Assembly: GCF_037176765.1 (NCBI RefSeq)
Contig: NC_090023.1
Coordinates: 103,572,366-103,636,365, forward strand
Length of the DNA: 64,000 nucleotides
Source: Anolis sagrei
Lineage: Eukaryota; Chordata; Lepidosauria; Squamata; Anolidae
Reading direction: 5' to 3'
Shown: positions 20,401 through 27,400 of the stretch, in pieces
How the letters are laid out: each line of letters starts with the position of its first letter
Position numbering within the stretch: the stretch's first letter is position 1
Position numbers and translations under genes: made by a program
Notes under the pieces: model-generated
Told to the model about the DNA's origin: nothing
What the model saw: the letters and a program-made list of their open reading frames with translations, nothing else
The model's database searches: none

Positions 20401-22711
20401 GGAGAAAAAAATCTTGTCTGGAGGCAAGTGTGAGTTGCAAATGGCCACCTTGATTAGCATTTAATAGCTTTACAGCTTCAAAGCCTGGATGCTTTCTGCC
20501 TGGGGGAATCCTTTGTTGGTAGGTGTTAGCTGGCCCTGACTGATTGTCTGGAATTCCCTTCTTTTTTGAATCACAAATCAAGGAACATGAAAGGCACTGC
20601 AGACTAATTCAACCAGAGAAGTCAGTCATAGCAGAGCAACTGATGAACCAACCTATTATTTGAGAACACAGAAATGATTGACCACTCTCACAACCACCAT
20701 GTCAGACTACACAGAGATGCCACTGAAATCCACAAGCATGTGGAAAATTTCAACAAAAAGGAGGAAACAGTGAAAATGAACAAAATCTGGCTACCAGTAT
20801 TATTTTTTTAAAAAAATCTCTAAAATCAAAATAGTAAATAAAGAACAACACTCTGAAAACAGGAGAACTCCAGACAAGAAACAATCAGGGCCAGCTGACA
20901 TCTCCCAACAAAGAATTCCCCCAGGCAGGAAGCAACATGGCTTTGAAGCTGCAAGGCTATTCAGTGCTAATTAAGGTAGCCAATTGTAGTATTCACACTT
21001 GCTTCAAGCAGGCGAGAGTTCTTTCTCCCACCCTGGACTTTCCACAGATATATAAACCTCATTTGCCAAGTATCCAACAGACTTCACACCGTCTGAGGAT
21101 GCTCAGCATAGATGTGGATGAAATGTCAGGAGAGAATGCCTCTGGAACATGGCCATACAGCCCAGAAAACTCACAGCAACCCAGTAATTCAGGCCATGAA
21201 AACCTTCAACAACTCGGGGCCCTTCCACATGGCCCTATATCCCGGAATATCAAGGCAGAAAATCTCACTCATTTCAACGCAGATATTGTGAGATTTTCTG
21301 CCTTGATATTCTGGGTTACACGGCTGTGTGGAAGGGTCCACAAGTTCCCTTTTGCTTTTCTGATGGTTCAATGTACACAAACTTCTTGAGTAAAATCACA
21401 GAAACATAGAGTTGGAACAGACCTCATGGGCCATCCAGTCCAACCTCCTGCCAAGAAGCAGGAAAATCGCATTCAAAGCACACTCAACAGATGGCCATCC
21501 AGCCTGTTTAAAAGCCTCCAAAGAAGGTGCCTCCACCACACACAAAACATTGTGTATAAAGTTTCCTTCAGGCTGTGAGTAATGTATATCAAGCATAAAT
21601 GAATTTCATATTTATACTGAGACCCGGATTGCATTTCTAAGATTACCTCACTATTTGCATGGGCACAAACCCAGGTATTGTGAAACCCAACAAAAGCTGC
21701 AAACAAAAACACTTCTGGCTTCATAAAAGGCTTTCATGGCCAGAATCACAGGTTTGTTGTAGGTTTTTTGGACTGTATGGCCATGTTCTAGAAGCATTCT
21801 CTCCTGAAGTTTTGCCTGCATCTATGGCAGGCTTCCTACCAGAGATGCAGGCGAAACGTCAGGAGAGAATGCTTCTAGAACATGGCCATACACCCTGAAA
21901 AACCTACTACGACCCACTTCTGGCCTCCACAACCTTGGGGGAAGGGCTACTTTGCTGATATATCCATAACTGTCATTGGGTTCCCCTCAAAATGGGGCCT
22001 GTAATATAATATGGGTGTCTAAAACACTTGTGGGGTTAACACAGGCATGGGCCAGCTTGGGCCTTCCCTCCAGGGGTTTTGGACTCCAGCTCCCACCATT
22101 CCTCACAGCCTCAGGCCCCTTCCTTTCCCCCCCCTCAGCCGCTTAAGCGGAAAGGATGGGGGGGGGGGGCTGAGGCTGTGAGGAATGGTGGGAGCTGGAG
22201 TCCAAAACCCCTGGAGGGAAGGCCCAAGCTGGCCTTGCTCGTGGGCTTCAGAAAGAGGCACTGACTGACCCAAGTGTGGCATGGAGAAGGTGGAGTTCCC
22301 GAAGCGGGGCTCGTTGTAGACCACGACGGCGGCGGCTCCCTTCCCGGCGGCGGCGCCCACCTTCTCGGCCAGGCTGCACCCCCCGTGGGCCAGCAGGGCG
22401 ATCCAGGCGTGGGGCGGCGGGGCGGGGCCGCGCGCGCCGGGCACGTGGAAGCTCGCGCCGGGCCCGCAGCCCTCCATGGCGCGGGCCGCCCCGCCGCGCG
22501 GGATGCCCACCAGGCCCTGCGCGCTCACCTTGGGCGAGCCCGCCCCGTAGCGCCCGCTCTCCCCGCGGCCCCACACCGTGCGGTTGGTGCCGGGCTCCGT
22601 GTAGGCCGTGCTCACCCACGCCGTGTACCACACCAGCGCCCCACACCACGGCACCGCCAGCAGGAGAAGCAGCCCTGCGGCGCGGAGCGGGAGCGGCTGC
22701 GGCAGCACCAT
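2425..22711 (-). CDS. RNF149: RNF149, RING-H2 E3 ubiquitin ligase, seven coding exons
   Basis: Joined exons (22270-22711, 13718-13968, 11478-11546, 9803-9885, 8710-8806, 5722-5908, 2425-2450) give 1155 nt, 384 residues; human RNF149 has about 400. Order: signal peptide (about residues 8-28), protease-associated luminal domain (about 40-180), transmembrane helix (194-217), RING-H2 at 263-303 with spacing C-x2-C-x14-C-x-H-x2-H-x2-C-x10-C-x2-C, then an acidic Ser-rich tail. The family is type I membrane E3 ligases of endomembranes; RNF149 is reported to ubiquitinate BRAF. All phases agree (1,0,0,2,0,1). CREG2 lies upstream on the same strand, as in human. The last exon is the only weak call. Confidence 0.96.
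2500..2604 (-). ncRNA. SNORD89: SNORD89 C/D-box snoRNA
   Basis: On the minus strand the unit starts TGAGGAATGATGA (stem plus box C, 2592-2598) and ends CTGACCTCA (box D 2505-2508 plus stem), so TGAGG pairs with CCTCA as a terminal stem. A second ATGATGA (2536-2542) serves as box C'. The internal AAGGCCGAATTGCAGTG matches my memory of human SNORD89, which is also hosted by RNF149. It is excised from the host intron; I know of no firm rRNA target. Confidence 0.85.
2605..5721 (-). other. RNF149 intron 6, upstream part
   Basis: About 3.1 kb of AT-rich intron with no recognisable repeat family. It contains an exon-like open stretch (3099-3228, separate entry) and a low-stop minus-strand stretch at 3265-3495 that matches nothing I know. 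Confidence 0.6.
3099..3228 (-). other. Exon-like stretch in RNF149 intron 6, unidentified
   Basis: On the minus strand 130 nt are bounded by a TAG acceptor dinucleotide and a good GTGAGT donor and stay open in the frame [20 protein letters not shown]. The frame does not join RNF149 exon 6 (phase 1 would hit a stop at once). It could be a cryptic or UTR exon or chance. Confidence 0.2.
5722..5908 (-). CDS. RNF149: RNF149 coding exon 6 (acidic tail)
   Basis: 187 nt, residues 315-376: [11 protein letters not shown] at the start and [10 protein letters not shown] at the end match human GEPGDVQEMPAPES and DAGENTALL; the middle is Ser/Glu-rich and poorly conserved. Acceptor GAAAG and donor GTATGT; leaves in phase 1 after the first base of a Gly/Glu codon. 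Reading past the donor would add only Met before a stop. Confidence 0.9.
6030..6665 (-). mobile_element. Penelope-like element, 3' part
   Basis: Minus-strand copy of a repeat that recurs at 20.2, 27.5, 42.5 and 56.7 kb. Its 5'-most visible part encodes remnants of the GIY-YIG endonuclease tail, including the [12 protein letters not shown] block, and its 3' end carries the GGGCTGTATGGCCATGTTC motif. PLEs are retroelements with a Penelope reverse transcriptase and, in this group, a C-terminal GIY-YIG nuclease. The copy is degenerate. Confidence 0.75.
6963..7084. mobile_element. hAT foldback MITE
   Basis: Starts CAGTGGTTCCTAACCTG and ends with its inverted complement GGGAACCACTG. Same family as 10636, 39064 and 53339. 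The left flank GCTTAGGG has the central TA seen in the other target sites; the right flank begins GGG, so part of the right duplication may be deleted. Confidence 0.75.
7802..7935. mobile_element. Head-to-head PLE 3' ends (foldback)
   Basis: A minus-orientation PLE 3' end (7802-7872) runs straight into a plus-orientation one (7873-7935), forming a palindrome around an ACATCT/TCTGGAAC junction. Confidence 0.7.
8220..8350. mobile_element. Tc1/mariner Tigger-like end
   Basis: Contains the GATTTTGGTATCCACGGG and CCTGGAACAGATACC blocks typical of Tigger/MER2-like ends. A 24-bp unit (AGATCCACCCTAATTCCTTT...) is repeated twice in tandem at about 8308-8355. Confidence 0.45.
8710..8806 (-). CDS. RNF149: RNF149 coding exon 5 (RING, second half)
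   Basis: 97 nt encoding [20 protein letters not shown] then [12 protein letters not shown], the remaining zinc ligands and the conserved Pro-Trp of E2 contact. Acceptor TTTCAG, donor GTATGT. Strongest single match to the goliath-family RING. Confidence 0.97.
8972..9222 (-). mobile_element. Sauria SINE, minus orientation
   Basis: Reads AGGTAAAGGTTTCCTCTGAC at its 3' end and contains the reverse complement of the conserved GTGAGTAGATCAATAGGTACC core, with a poly-G expansion at 9017-9028. Sauria SINEs are squamate tRNA-derived SINEs with a Bov-B LINE-type tail. Truncated before the tRNA head. Confidence 0.85.
9326..9351. repeat. (TG)n microsatellite
   Basis: Thirteen TG units in a row. Confidence 0.95.
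9803..9885 (-). CDS. RNF149: RNF149 coding exon 4 (RING, first half)
   Basis: 83 nt giving [20 protein letters not shown] and IVRILPCK, the first two zinc ligands (CAVC) plus the third Cys of the RING-H2. Polypyrimidine-type acceptor on the minus strand, donor GTAAGC, leaves in phase 2. Confidence 0.95.
10077..10225 (-). mobile_element. CR1 LINE 3' fragment
   Basis: ATCATAGAGTTGGAAGAGACC then CATCCAGCCTCTGTTTAAAAG is the reverse complement of the CR1 3' region common in sauropsids (compare 21398, 36309 and, in plus, 32430 and 56915). Confidence 0.75.
10443..10885. mobile_element. Mariner/Tigger-like MITE carrying a nested hAT MITE
   Basis: Left end AGCCCTCCACATTTGCTGGG and right end AACCCGCAAATGTGAAGG are near-inverted copies, as in Tigger-like elements. 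Its interior is interrupted by the hAT element at 10636-10766. The superfamily is inferred from terminal similarity only. Confidence 0.45.
10636..10766. mobile_element. hAT foldback MITE with 8-bp TSD
   Basis: 131 bp from CAGTGGTTCTCAACCTG to GAGAGCCACTG, arms complementary. The target duplication CTCTAGGT is perfect at 10628-10635 and 10767-10774. Inserted into the older mariner-like MITE. Confidence 0.88.
11323..11434 (+). mobile_element. SINE tail (5S-type family), fragment
   Basis: GGAAGGAACTGGCAAAACCACC, ATTCCTTG and GTCACCATAAGTCAACAG match the body and tail of the 5S-derived SINE at 14106; ends in a CA-rich run. Confidence 0.55.
11478..11546 (-). CDS. RNF149: RNF149 coding exon 3
   Basis: A 69-nt exon of 23 codons reading [20 protein letters not shown] then EDK. 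It matches the short cytosolic linker between helix and RING in human RNF149 (SHRKETKKVIGQL). Acceptor TTTAAG, donor GTAATT, phase 0 on both sides. Confidence 0.93.
11547..13717 (-). other. RNF149 intron 2
   Basis: 2.2 kb. A plus-strand LINE 3' end occupies 12135-12705; the rest is AT-rich with no recognised element. Confidence 0.7.
12135..12705 (+). mobile_element. L2-like LINE 3' end
   Basis: Degenerate reading of the RT C-terminal region followed by a 3' UTR ending TAAGCCGCCCTGAGTTCC and an (ATT)n tail. Same group as the LINE at 27565. Confidence 0.65.
13718..13968 (-). CDS. RNF149: RNF149 coding exon 2
   Basis: Residues 148-231, completing the PA domain ([21 protein letters not shown]) and carrying the single transmembrane helix ([20 protein letters not shown]). 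Almost identical to human RNF149 over the helix. Acceptor CTACAG and donor GTAATT are canonical; enters in phase 1, leaves in phase 0. Confidence 0.97.
14106..14300 (+). mobile_element. 5S rRNA-derived SINE
   Basis: GTCTGATCTTGTAAGCTCAC, AGGGTCAGTCCTGGTTATTA and GATGCTGTAG track the 3' two-thirds of 5S rRNA, including the internal promoter region, then pass into a non-5S body and tail. This is the SINE3-type design. Diverged, so old. Confidence 0.75.
14470..14632. mobile_element. Foldback MITE (TTCAAAGCAGATAAT family)
   Basis: First of many copies of a roughly 150-bp palindromic element whose arms read TCCAGTTCAAAGCAGATAAT and its complement around a short centre. Ends are typically GGCCCTTCCACACAGC. 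Non-autonomous DNA transposon; superfamily not settled here. Confidence 0.6.
14638..15575. mobile_element. Foldback MITE (GACACCACTTTAAC family), split by insertions
   Basis: Left arm 14638-14735 contains TTTGACACCACTTTAACTTC; right arm about 15425-15575 contains its complement AGTTAAAGTGGTGTCAAACTG. The hAT at 14755-15111 and about 310 bp of other DNA separate the arms. Confidence 0.65.
14755..15111 (+). mobile_element. hAT non-autonomous element with 8-bp TSD
   Basis: CAGGGGTCCTCAAACTTTTT at the left, TTTGAGGATCCCTG at the right. Perfect duplication GCTTAGAC at 14747-14754 and 15112-15119. Sister copies at 33262 and 50504. Confidence 0.92.
15625..15754. mobile_element. Foldback MITE (TTCAAAGCAGATAAT family)
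   Basis: Shows the CAGTGTGGACTCAGATATCC centre and the TTCTGCCTTGAAATTCTGGG arm. Confidence 0.6.
16690..16920 (+). mobile_element. SINE (CTTCAAGTCGTTTC family), diverged
   Basis: Follows the order of a common lizard SINE seen better at 37335 and 41368: GGCTTTCTTGGCAAG, GAAGCTGAGAGGATATGACTTG, CCATGGCC, then CATACCATGCTG. Heavily diverged. Confidence 0.5.
16923..17215 (+). mobile_element. tRNA-derived SINE (GACACGACAAAAA tail)
   Basis: Head GAGCCCCCGGTGGCGCAGTG with A-box and GGTTCAAATCC B-box, then a body with GGGCGTCCCCTGGGCAACAT and tail CTCCTGACACGACAAAAA. Other copies at 34180, 51703 (plus), 49136 and 54163 (minus). A head copy ending in a retroposon tail, so not a working tRNA gene. 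Appears to contain a short foreign stretch (about 17055-17090). Confidence 0.85.
18018..18044. repeat. (GATGAT)-type microsatellite
   Basis: Imperfect GAT/GAC trinucleotide run. Confidence 0.8.
18274..18425. mobile_element. Foldback MITE (TTCAAAGCAGATAAT family)
   Basis: Nearly complete copy: GGCCCCTTCCACAAAGCTG to TGGCTGTGTAGAAAGGCCC. Confidence 0.75.
18456..18612. mobile_element. Foldback MITE (TTCAAAGCAGATAAT family)
   Basis: Second nearly complete copy, about 30 bp after the previous one, same orientation. Confidence 0.72.
18757..19042. mobile_element. Two overlapping or nested foldback MITEs
   Basis: GGGCTCTTCCACACAGC at 18757 and TGTGTGGAAGGGGCC at about 19025 bracket extra internal arm copies, so one copy sits inside or beside another. 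Confidence 0.6.
19745..20195 (+). mobile_element. Tigger/MER44-like mariner remnant
   Basis: Starts TTGAGCATCCCTTATTC and ends TTTTGGATAAGGGCATATCC, terminal blocks like Tigger7/MER44, with matching interior order (TTTATGCACAATATTATTT, AAGGCTTTGTGTATAAG). Classification rests on memory of that family. Confidence 0.5.
20254..20577 (-). mobile_element. PLE 3' part, left half of head-to-head pair
   Basis: Minus-orientation PLE 3' end (GACATTTAGCCAACATC, CAGAGGTTGAGGGGTCTGTTG) that stops at about 20577, where a plus-orientation copy begins. Confidence 0.7.
20578..21212 (+). mobile_element. PLE 3' part, right half of head-to-head pair
   Basis: Begins at AAGGAACATGAAAGGCACTG, includes GIY-YIG tail remnants (reading like [10 protein letters not shown], then [20 protein letters not shown]) and runs to the GGGCTGTATGG-type 3' end at about 21180. 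Together with the previous half it makes a palindrome of nearly 1 kb. Confidence 0.72.
21216..21340. mobile_element. Foldback MITE (TTCAAAGCAGATAAT family), short
   Basis: GGGCCCTTCCACATGGCCC to GGCTGTGTGGAAGGGTCC with the central part shortened; arms pair over most of their length. Confidence 0.7.
21398..21555 (-). mobile_element. CR1 LINE 3' fragment
   Basis: ATAGAGTTGGAACAGACCTC to CTCCACCACAC, reverse complement of the CR1 3' region; inserted into the Tigger-like remnant. Confidence 0.75.
21735..21930. mobile_element. Head-to-head PLE 3' ends (foldback)
   Basis: Minus arm 21745-21838 (GTATGGCCATGTTCTAGAAG) joins plus arm 21839-21925 (CTTCTAGAACATGGCCATAC). Arms of about 90 bp. Confidence 0.78.
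22042..22236. mobile_element. Foldback MITE next to RNF149 exon 1 donor
   Basis: Palindrome centred near CCGCTTAAGCGG, starting CAGGCATGGGCCAGC; the outer right arm has decayed. Left flank GGTTAACA has a central TA like hAT sites. It ends about 33 bp downstream of the RNF149 exon 1 donor. Near-identical to 55833-56044 beside CREG2 exon 1. Confidence 0.8.
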
Positions 22712-22930
22712 GGCATCGCTGGGCCTCGCCGGGAATGAGGAGGGGAAGGCGGGCGGGCGGGCGAGCAAGGCCCTGCTCCTCCTCGCGCCGCCTCCTCCTC
22801 CTCCTCCTCCGCCTCCTCCTCCGCTCACCGCCCGCCTCTGGCCGCTTCCAGCAGAAATGGCGGGAGGGAAGAGCGCCCTCTGTCGCCGCGCGCGGGAACT
22901 GTGAACTTCTTAAACCGTCCCTCTCAGGGC
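22250..22930 (-). promoter_or_regulatory. CpG island over RNF149 exon 1 and promoter
   Basis: Sharp rise in GC and CpG (many CGCG and GCGG words) around exon 1 and 200 bp upstream, in otherwise AT-rich DNA. Includes a (CCT)n run at 22790-22822. Typical TATA-less vertebrate CpG promoter; transcription start not resolvable. Confidence 0.75.
22270..22711 (-). CDS. RNF149: RNF149 coding exon 1
   Basis: Encodes residues 1-147: hydrophobic signal peptide, then the start of the PA domain with conserved [22 protein letters not shown] and [10 protein letters not shown] blocks that align with goliath-family proteins. The ATG at 22711 has a GCCATGG context and gives a normal signal peptide. An in-frame upstream ATG at 22828 would prepend 39 residues with a Gly run and Arg-rich stretch, so it is less likely. 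Donor GTCAGT follows directly, phase 1. The exon is very GC-rich and lies in a CpG island. Confidence 0.93.
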
Positions 22931-23350
22931 CCTTCCACGCAGCCCTAGAACCCAGCATGTCAAGGCAGGAAACTCCACAAGATCTGCTTTGATCTGGAAT
23001 ATATGGCAGTGTGGACTGAGGGCCCTTCCATGCAGCCCTAGAACCCAGAATGTCAAGGCAGGAAATTCCACATTATCCGAGTGTGGACTCAGATAACCCA
23101 GTTCAAAGCAGATATTGGGGGATTTCCTGCCTTCATATTCTGAGATATAGGGTTGTGTGGAAGGGCCTTCAGATAACCCAGTTCAAAGCAAATATTGTGG
23201 GACTGTCTGCTTTGATATTCTGGGATATAGGGCTGTGTGGAAGAGTCCCCAGGATATCAAGGCAGAAAATCTCACAATATTTACTTTGAACTGGGTTATC
23301 TGAGTCCACACTGCCATATATTCCAGTTCAAAGCAGATAATATGTGGAAA
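22924..23350. mobile_element. Cluster of foldback MITE copies upstream of RNF149
   Basis: At least three arm sets of the TTCAAAGCAGATAAT family stacked in 430 bp, with GGGCCCTTCCA termini at 22926 and 23020 and TGTGTGGAAG at 23155 and 23238. Confidence 0.7.
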
Positions 23351-23569
23351 GGGTCTCAGTGCGGCCTCTCATATAGTGTTGGTTTGAAAGTTAATGTCAG
23401 ATCTCCACCAGGCTGAGTCTGAGTGAAAGAGGGTCTACCCTAGCAAACTTTTTGTATCATTCCTCCAATACTCCCATGCATATGGGATATATTGAGCATG
23501 GTGATCAGATCATGATATGAATAAACATAACAGTTTAAATAATGCACACCAGTAAGGCCTTTTCGCGGA

Positions 23570-23640
23570 CCACCATGAGAATTTGGGGGGGGGGGGCTGA
23601 AGCCCCTCAAGCCTCCCCCCCCCCCCCCCCCGGGCTACAT
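23570..23640. repeat. Poly-G / poly-C palindromic stretch
   Basis: A G run at 23583-23593 and a C run at 23615-23631 around GCTGAAGCCCCTCAAGCC; a likely hairpin and assembly risk. Confidence 0.7.
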
Positions 23641-23813
23641 GCCTGGTCTCCAAGGTATTTGCGTTTTCCAGTGTTGGACAGCCACAGGTATGACTCCAGT
23701 GTAGACTCCCACTGTGTTGTACTTTGTTGTTACTGTATGGATTTAAGTCATTTCCAATTTATGGTGACAAAAACTTAAAATTGGGTTTTTGGGACTGAGG
23801 CCCCATCTGCGGG

Positions 23814-23953
23814 CCCTTCCACACACCCACATAGCCCAGAATATCAAGGCAGAAAATCCCACAATATCTGAGTGTGGGCTCAAATAACCCAGTTCTGAGT
23901 GTGGGGTTTTCTGCCTTGAAATTCTGGGATGTAGAGCTGCATGGAAGGGCCCT
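23814..23953. mobile_element. Foldback MITE (TTCAAAGCAGATAAT family)
   Basis: GGGCCCTTCCACACACCC to GCATGGAAGGGCCC with AATATCAAGGCAGAAAATCC arm. Confidence 0.7.
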
Positions 23954-24002
23954 GAGAGAGTATGACTCGCCTAAAGCCACACTCCCAGGTTCAAATCACC
24001 AT

Positions 24003-24480
24003 ACCACACTTTAATTATTGATTGACTGCATTTTTATTCCACTCTTACCTCCATCCCAAAGGGGACTCAGAGCGGCTTCCAGTTTGGCAATAATTCAATG
24101 CCACATAACAATATAAAAGCAAATACATATAAAACATTAAACGTTAAAATGGTAAAATAAAGCATATAAATACTTTTAAATAACTAATTAAAATCATGGC
24201 ACCTAATCTCGCAGTCACAGTCCATGCCGATTTGTTTGTATTAAGTTTGTGGTTGCATATTGTGCTGTGGTTGTGCTACTCCCCAAATGCTTGCCTCCAC
24301 AGCCAGGTTTTAACTTTCTTTCTGAAAACCAGGAGGGAGGTAGCCGATCTAATCTCACTGGGGAGGGAGTTCCATAGTCCAGGGGCCACCACTGAGAAGG
24401 CCTTGTTTTTCATCTCCATCAGTCACACCTGTGAAGGGGGTAGAACCAAGAGCAGGACCTCCCCAGAAGAATCCCCTTCC
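24003..24480 (-). mobile_element. L2/CR1-like LINE 3' end, minus
   Basis: ATTTTTATTCCACTCTTACC and CAAAGGGGACTCAGAGCGGC is the reverse of an L2-type 3' terminus; further right, GGAGGGAGTTCCATAGTCCA corresponds to the WN-LP part of the RT C-terminus. Confidence 0.6.
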
Positions 24481-24499
24481 TCTCTGTTTCCAACCTACT

Positions 24500-24780
24500 T
24501 TTTTCTTTCTTCACTTTTATTCCTTCCTTCAGTTTTCTAGCTGCCTTCTGTAATTCCTTTTCTCCCTCCCTCTCTTTTCCCCTTCCTTTCTTTCCCCTCT
24601 TCTCCCTCCCTCTTTACTTCCCTCCTTCCTTTTCCCTCTCCATACCTCCTTCCCTCCTTTTCTTCCTCCCTCCTTCCTTCCTACTTTTCCTCCTTCTTCC
24701 TTTTTTCCTTCCCCCTCTGCCTCTCTTTTTACGATCTCCTTTTCTTTCTCTTTCTTTCTTTCTTTCTTTCTCTCCTATTC
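24500..24780. repeat. Polypyrimidine tract (TTCC/TTTC)n
   Basis: About 280 bp almost without purines on the plus strand, made of TTCC, CTCC and TTTC units. Could form triplex DNA; the long minus-strand Lys/Arg/Glu frame over it is an artefact. Confidence 0.85.
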
Positions 24781-25109
24781 CCTTCGTTTTGGAGGGACAA
24801 AGAATGGAGCTGAGAGGATTCAATCTATTTTGAGGGGGAGATGAAGACAGGAAAGGAGATTTGAGGAATATAACAAAATTCAAGGATATCTGAGGCAGGG
24901 GGGAACAAAGAATCCCACCGCTGCCACCAGTATAACACAATTAGCAGCTGACCATAGGTTAAATATATCAATGACCGATGTTTCTGGTAGATATGACTGC
25001 CACCACCTCAGCTTTTATTGGTCTGAGGAACCAAAAGTGTGAATGTGTTTTAGGTAAGGTGTGTTTGCCCTTAGTTCTTCTATTGCTTCTTCGCTGGCTG
25101 ACTGGACAT

Positions 25110-25740
25110 TAAAGAGATTTCTATTATTGACTTGACTTAGTTCTGAGGAGATTGACAAACTGAAGCTGACACCAGTTAAAAATGAACCAGAAAAGGTTTA
25201 TTGAACTTTAAGCAAATATCTACTCATAGAATGAGCGGTACAGAAACTTGATTCAGTTGTAGAGGCTTAGTATATTTAAATCAGGAGTTTCACTGACAAT
25301 AAAGCTTTTAAAACTGTGAGTTTCCTTAAACACACTGCTCTACTCCTAGAAACAGTATCACTTAGAGAACAGACTCCTATCTGTCTCACACACAGGGCAA
25401 TAAGCTCTCTTAAACTTCTCCTAAGTCTAAGAAGACAAGTCTTTCTGTTACTGATCCTCTCAATACAGTAACTCTAGCCCTTGTCTGCTACTTATTCCCT
25501 ATCCTTAAGGCTCACTTTTTAGCTTTCTTTCCCTGTCAGACTCCTATTTAGCTTCCTCTCTTAAAAATCCCTTCCTTCTGTGTCTGATGTCAAGACACTT
25601 CTCCTCCTTTGTCAAAAGCTGACAGCCTCTTTCCCTCTCTCAACCGACTCCTCCCCTCATTGCTCTGACCAATTAGGAGTCGGCTTGACTCCTCCTCCTG
25701 CTTCTGCCTGTCTTTCAATATGACAGCCACTGACTTTTAG
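25110..25740 (-). mobile_element. Possible solo LTR or unclassified retroelement (fossil)
   Basis: A distinct low-CpG, pyrimidine-rich block with a reverse-strand AATAAA signal near 25198. Size and signal placement would suit an LTR in minus orientation. No coding part is attached and no boundary repeat was confirmed, so the family is unknown. Confidence 0.25.
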
Positions 25741-25845
25741 GCTTCGGCCTGGACGCCTTAAAGGTAGATTTCACTACAAGGAGCAAAGAGGGTGGCAGTG
25801 GGGCATGAATGGCAATAGCAGCAAGACTAAAGTTTAGAGCAGGTG

Positions 25846-25908
25846 TTGGGTATATGACCTTGGTGGGCAGGATGCAACCCATAGGCCATAGTTTGAGGAC
25901 CCCTGTTC
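25846..25908 (+). mobile_element. hAT 3' end fragment
   Basis: GGGTATATGACCTTGGTGGG to TAGTTTGAGGACCCCTG matches the right end of the element at 14755 and 33262; the left part is missing. Confidence 0.7.
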
Positions 25909-25973
25909 CACAACTTGAAAATATTTCCCAAAGCACACCTCCCTCTCCCCCCCTCCCCCCTCTCTTTATATGC

Positions 25974-26002
<29 letters not shown>
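25974..26002. repeat. (TA)n microsatellite
   Basis: Fourteen TA units. Confidence 0.95.
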
Positions 26003-26007
<5 letters not shown>

Positions 26008-26009
26008 AT

Positions 26010-26985
26010 TTTATGTAGGGGACCCTTGTATCTACTGAAACCAAACCTCAGTGGATGCCCAAAGACCCAATGTATAGAGCTGTTTTACTGCAACACTATA
26101 TATAATATACCACTGTATATACCAAAATCCAGCTTCCATGGATTTTGGTATCCATGGAGGTCCTGGCACCAAATCCCAGTGGCTACAGAAGGCCTGATAT
26201 ATAGCGCTATTTTACTACGTCACACATATAGTAATTGAGCACCCACGGATTTTGGTATCCACAAGGGTTCTCAAACCAACCCCAGTCGTATTGGCACTCA
26301 AAAGTGGCTAGCTTCTGGTCAAAGGAAATTTAGTATAATGCCAAGTTTTTAACTTCGTTTGTGGTTTTTTTATACATTATAACTGTATTCTCAATTTGCA
26401 TCTGACATGATAAATAAATACTATATATTTTATTTCAACCATGTTTATTTCGGGGTCGTCCCTATGTAAGCTGCCCCGAGTCCTTCGGGGAGATGGAGGC
26501 AGGGTATAAAAATAAAGTTGTTGTTGTTGTTGTTGTTATGATTATTCTACCCCACCGTATATGAGACTTGAACATCCACAGAGATCCTGGAACCAATCCC
26601 TAGGAAATACCAAGGGCCCATTATAGTGTTACAATTCCGCCATAACTGTTATGGTTTCATCCTGTGGAATCTTGGGATTTGCAGTTCAAAGAGAATTTTG
26701 GAAGATTGAGAGCTCTCCTGCCTTACTAAACTACAGACCCTTGGATTTCATAGGATAAACCCATGGCACCTGAAGTGGAATCTTGATGCTATAATTTTGT
26801 AAAGTGACCCCTTTATTATAATTATAATAATCAGGGCCCATTATTATATATAGTGGTGTAGTAAAATGGTGTCCTTATATAATCAAAGTTTGCTTTTGGG
26901 ATTTATTTTTTGGGGTGCGTTTTATTTTCAAGCTGGGGATGGTTGAATTGGTGGATACAGAATCCATGAATGCGGAGGTCCACAG
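26010..26985. mobile_element. Tigger/MER2-like mariner remnants, interrupted
   Basis: Repeated GATTTTGGTATCCATGGAGG-type blocks at about 26140 and 26250, CCTGGAACCAATCCC at 26585, and a right end with GGTTGAATTGGTGGATACAG and GAATGCGGAGGTCCAC. At least two overlapping fragments; an L2 3' end lies at 26440-26540 and a decayed MITE at about 26620-26815. Confidence 0.5.
26440..26540 (+). mobile_element. L2-like LINE 3' terminus
   Basis: TAAGCTGCCCCGAGTCCTTC and GGGAGATGGAGGCAGGG followed by a (TTG)n tail. Confidence 0.65.
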
Positions 26986-27307
26986 CTAGTGTGAAAAGGT
27001 TTTCTATTGACAGGAAGAACACCCAAGATCAGAGCCTTGTGAAGCAAGGTTTGGGTGTTTGTGATTTTTTAAGTCAGGAATTTATCATTAAGGAGCAATC
27101 TGCTTAGATATGGCTGGTTTTGTGGTTTATTTCCCCCTGGCTTCCTATATGACAGAGATAGCCTCTGATCTGACCATTACATTCCACCCATTCTCTCCCG
27201 TATCATTCATAGTTGAAAGACTCTCTTTTTAACACAGAGCATAAATCCCAAAGAAATTGGCAGGAGCAACAGTCACCCACCCAACATATTTAGTGGTTAC
27301 CAATGAT

Positions 27308-27400
27308 GGATTTACACAGCCATATGATCCATATGAACAAAGCAGATAATCCACATTATCTTCACGATATGAGTCTACATTGCCATATAATCCAGTCCAA
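27308..27400. mobile_element. Foldback MITE arm, copy A of a near-identical pair
   Basis: 93 bp that match 31938-32030 at 91 positions and share derived changes (ATCCATATGAACAAAG, TTCACGATATG) not found in the other family members here. Confidence 0.8.

Larger units (their letters stand above)
21345..21980 (+). mobile_element. Second Tigger/MER44-like remnant, interrupted
   Basis: Same internal order as 19745 (TTTTCTGATGGTTCAATGTA, TTCAGGCTGTGAGTAATGTA, ATGAATTTCATATTTATACT, ACACTTCTGGC) but interrupted by a CR1 fragment and a PLE foldback. Confidence 0.45.
13969..22269 (-). other. RNF149 intron 1
   Basis: 8.3 kb, the largest RNF149 intron and largely transposon-derived: 5S-SINE, foldback MITEs, hAT, SINEs, Tigger-like, PLE and CR1 pieces listed separately. 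15120-15400, 15770-16690, 17220-18000 and 19045-19740 show nothing recognised beyond simple AT-rich DNA. Confidence 0.7.

Noticed and set aside
20937-21389. 150-codon ORF as a gene
   Set aside because: It crosses from a PLE 3' end into a foldback MITE; composite repeat reading.
22274-22992. Long plus-strand ORFs of 150-240 codons across the RNF149 first exon
   Set aside because: They are Arg/Pro-rich antisense shadows of a CpG-island exon, have no domains, and the minus frame is clearly RNF149.
24614-24940. Lys/Arg/Glu-rich 108-codon ORF
   Set aside because: Translation of a polypurine/polypyrimidine tract.
25110-25740. Confident LTR assignment
   Set aside because: No flanking duplication or coding part could be confirmed by eye, so it is listed only as possible.
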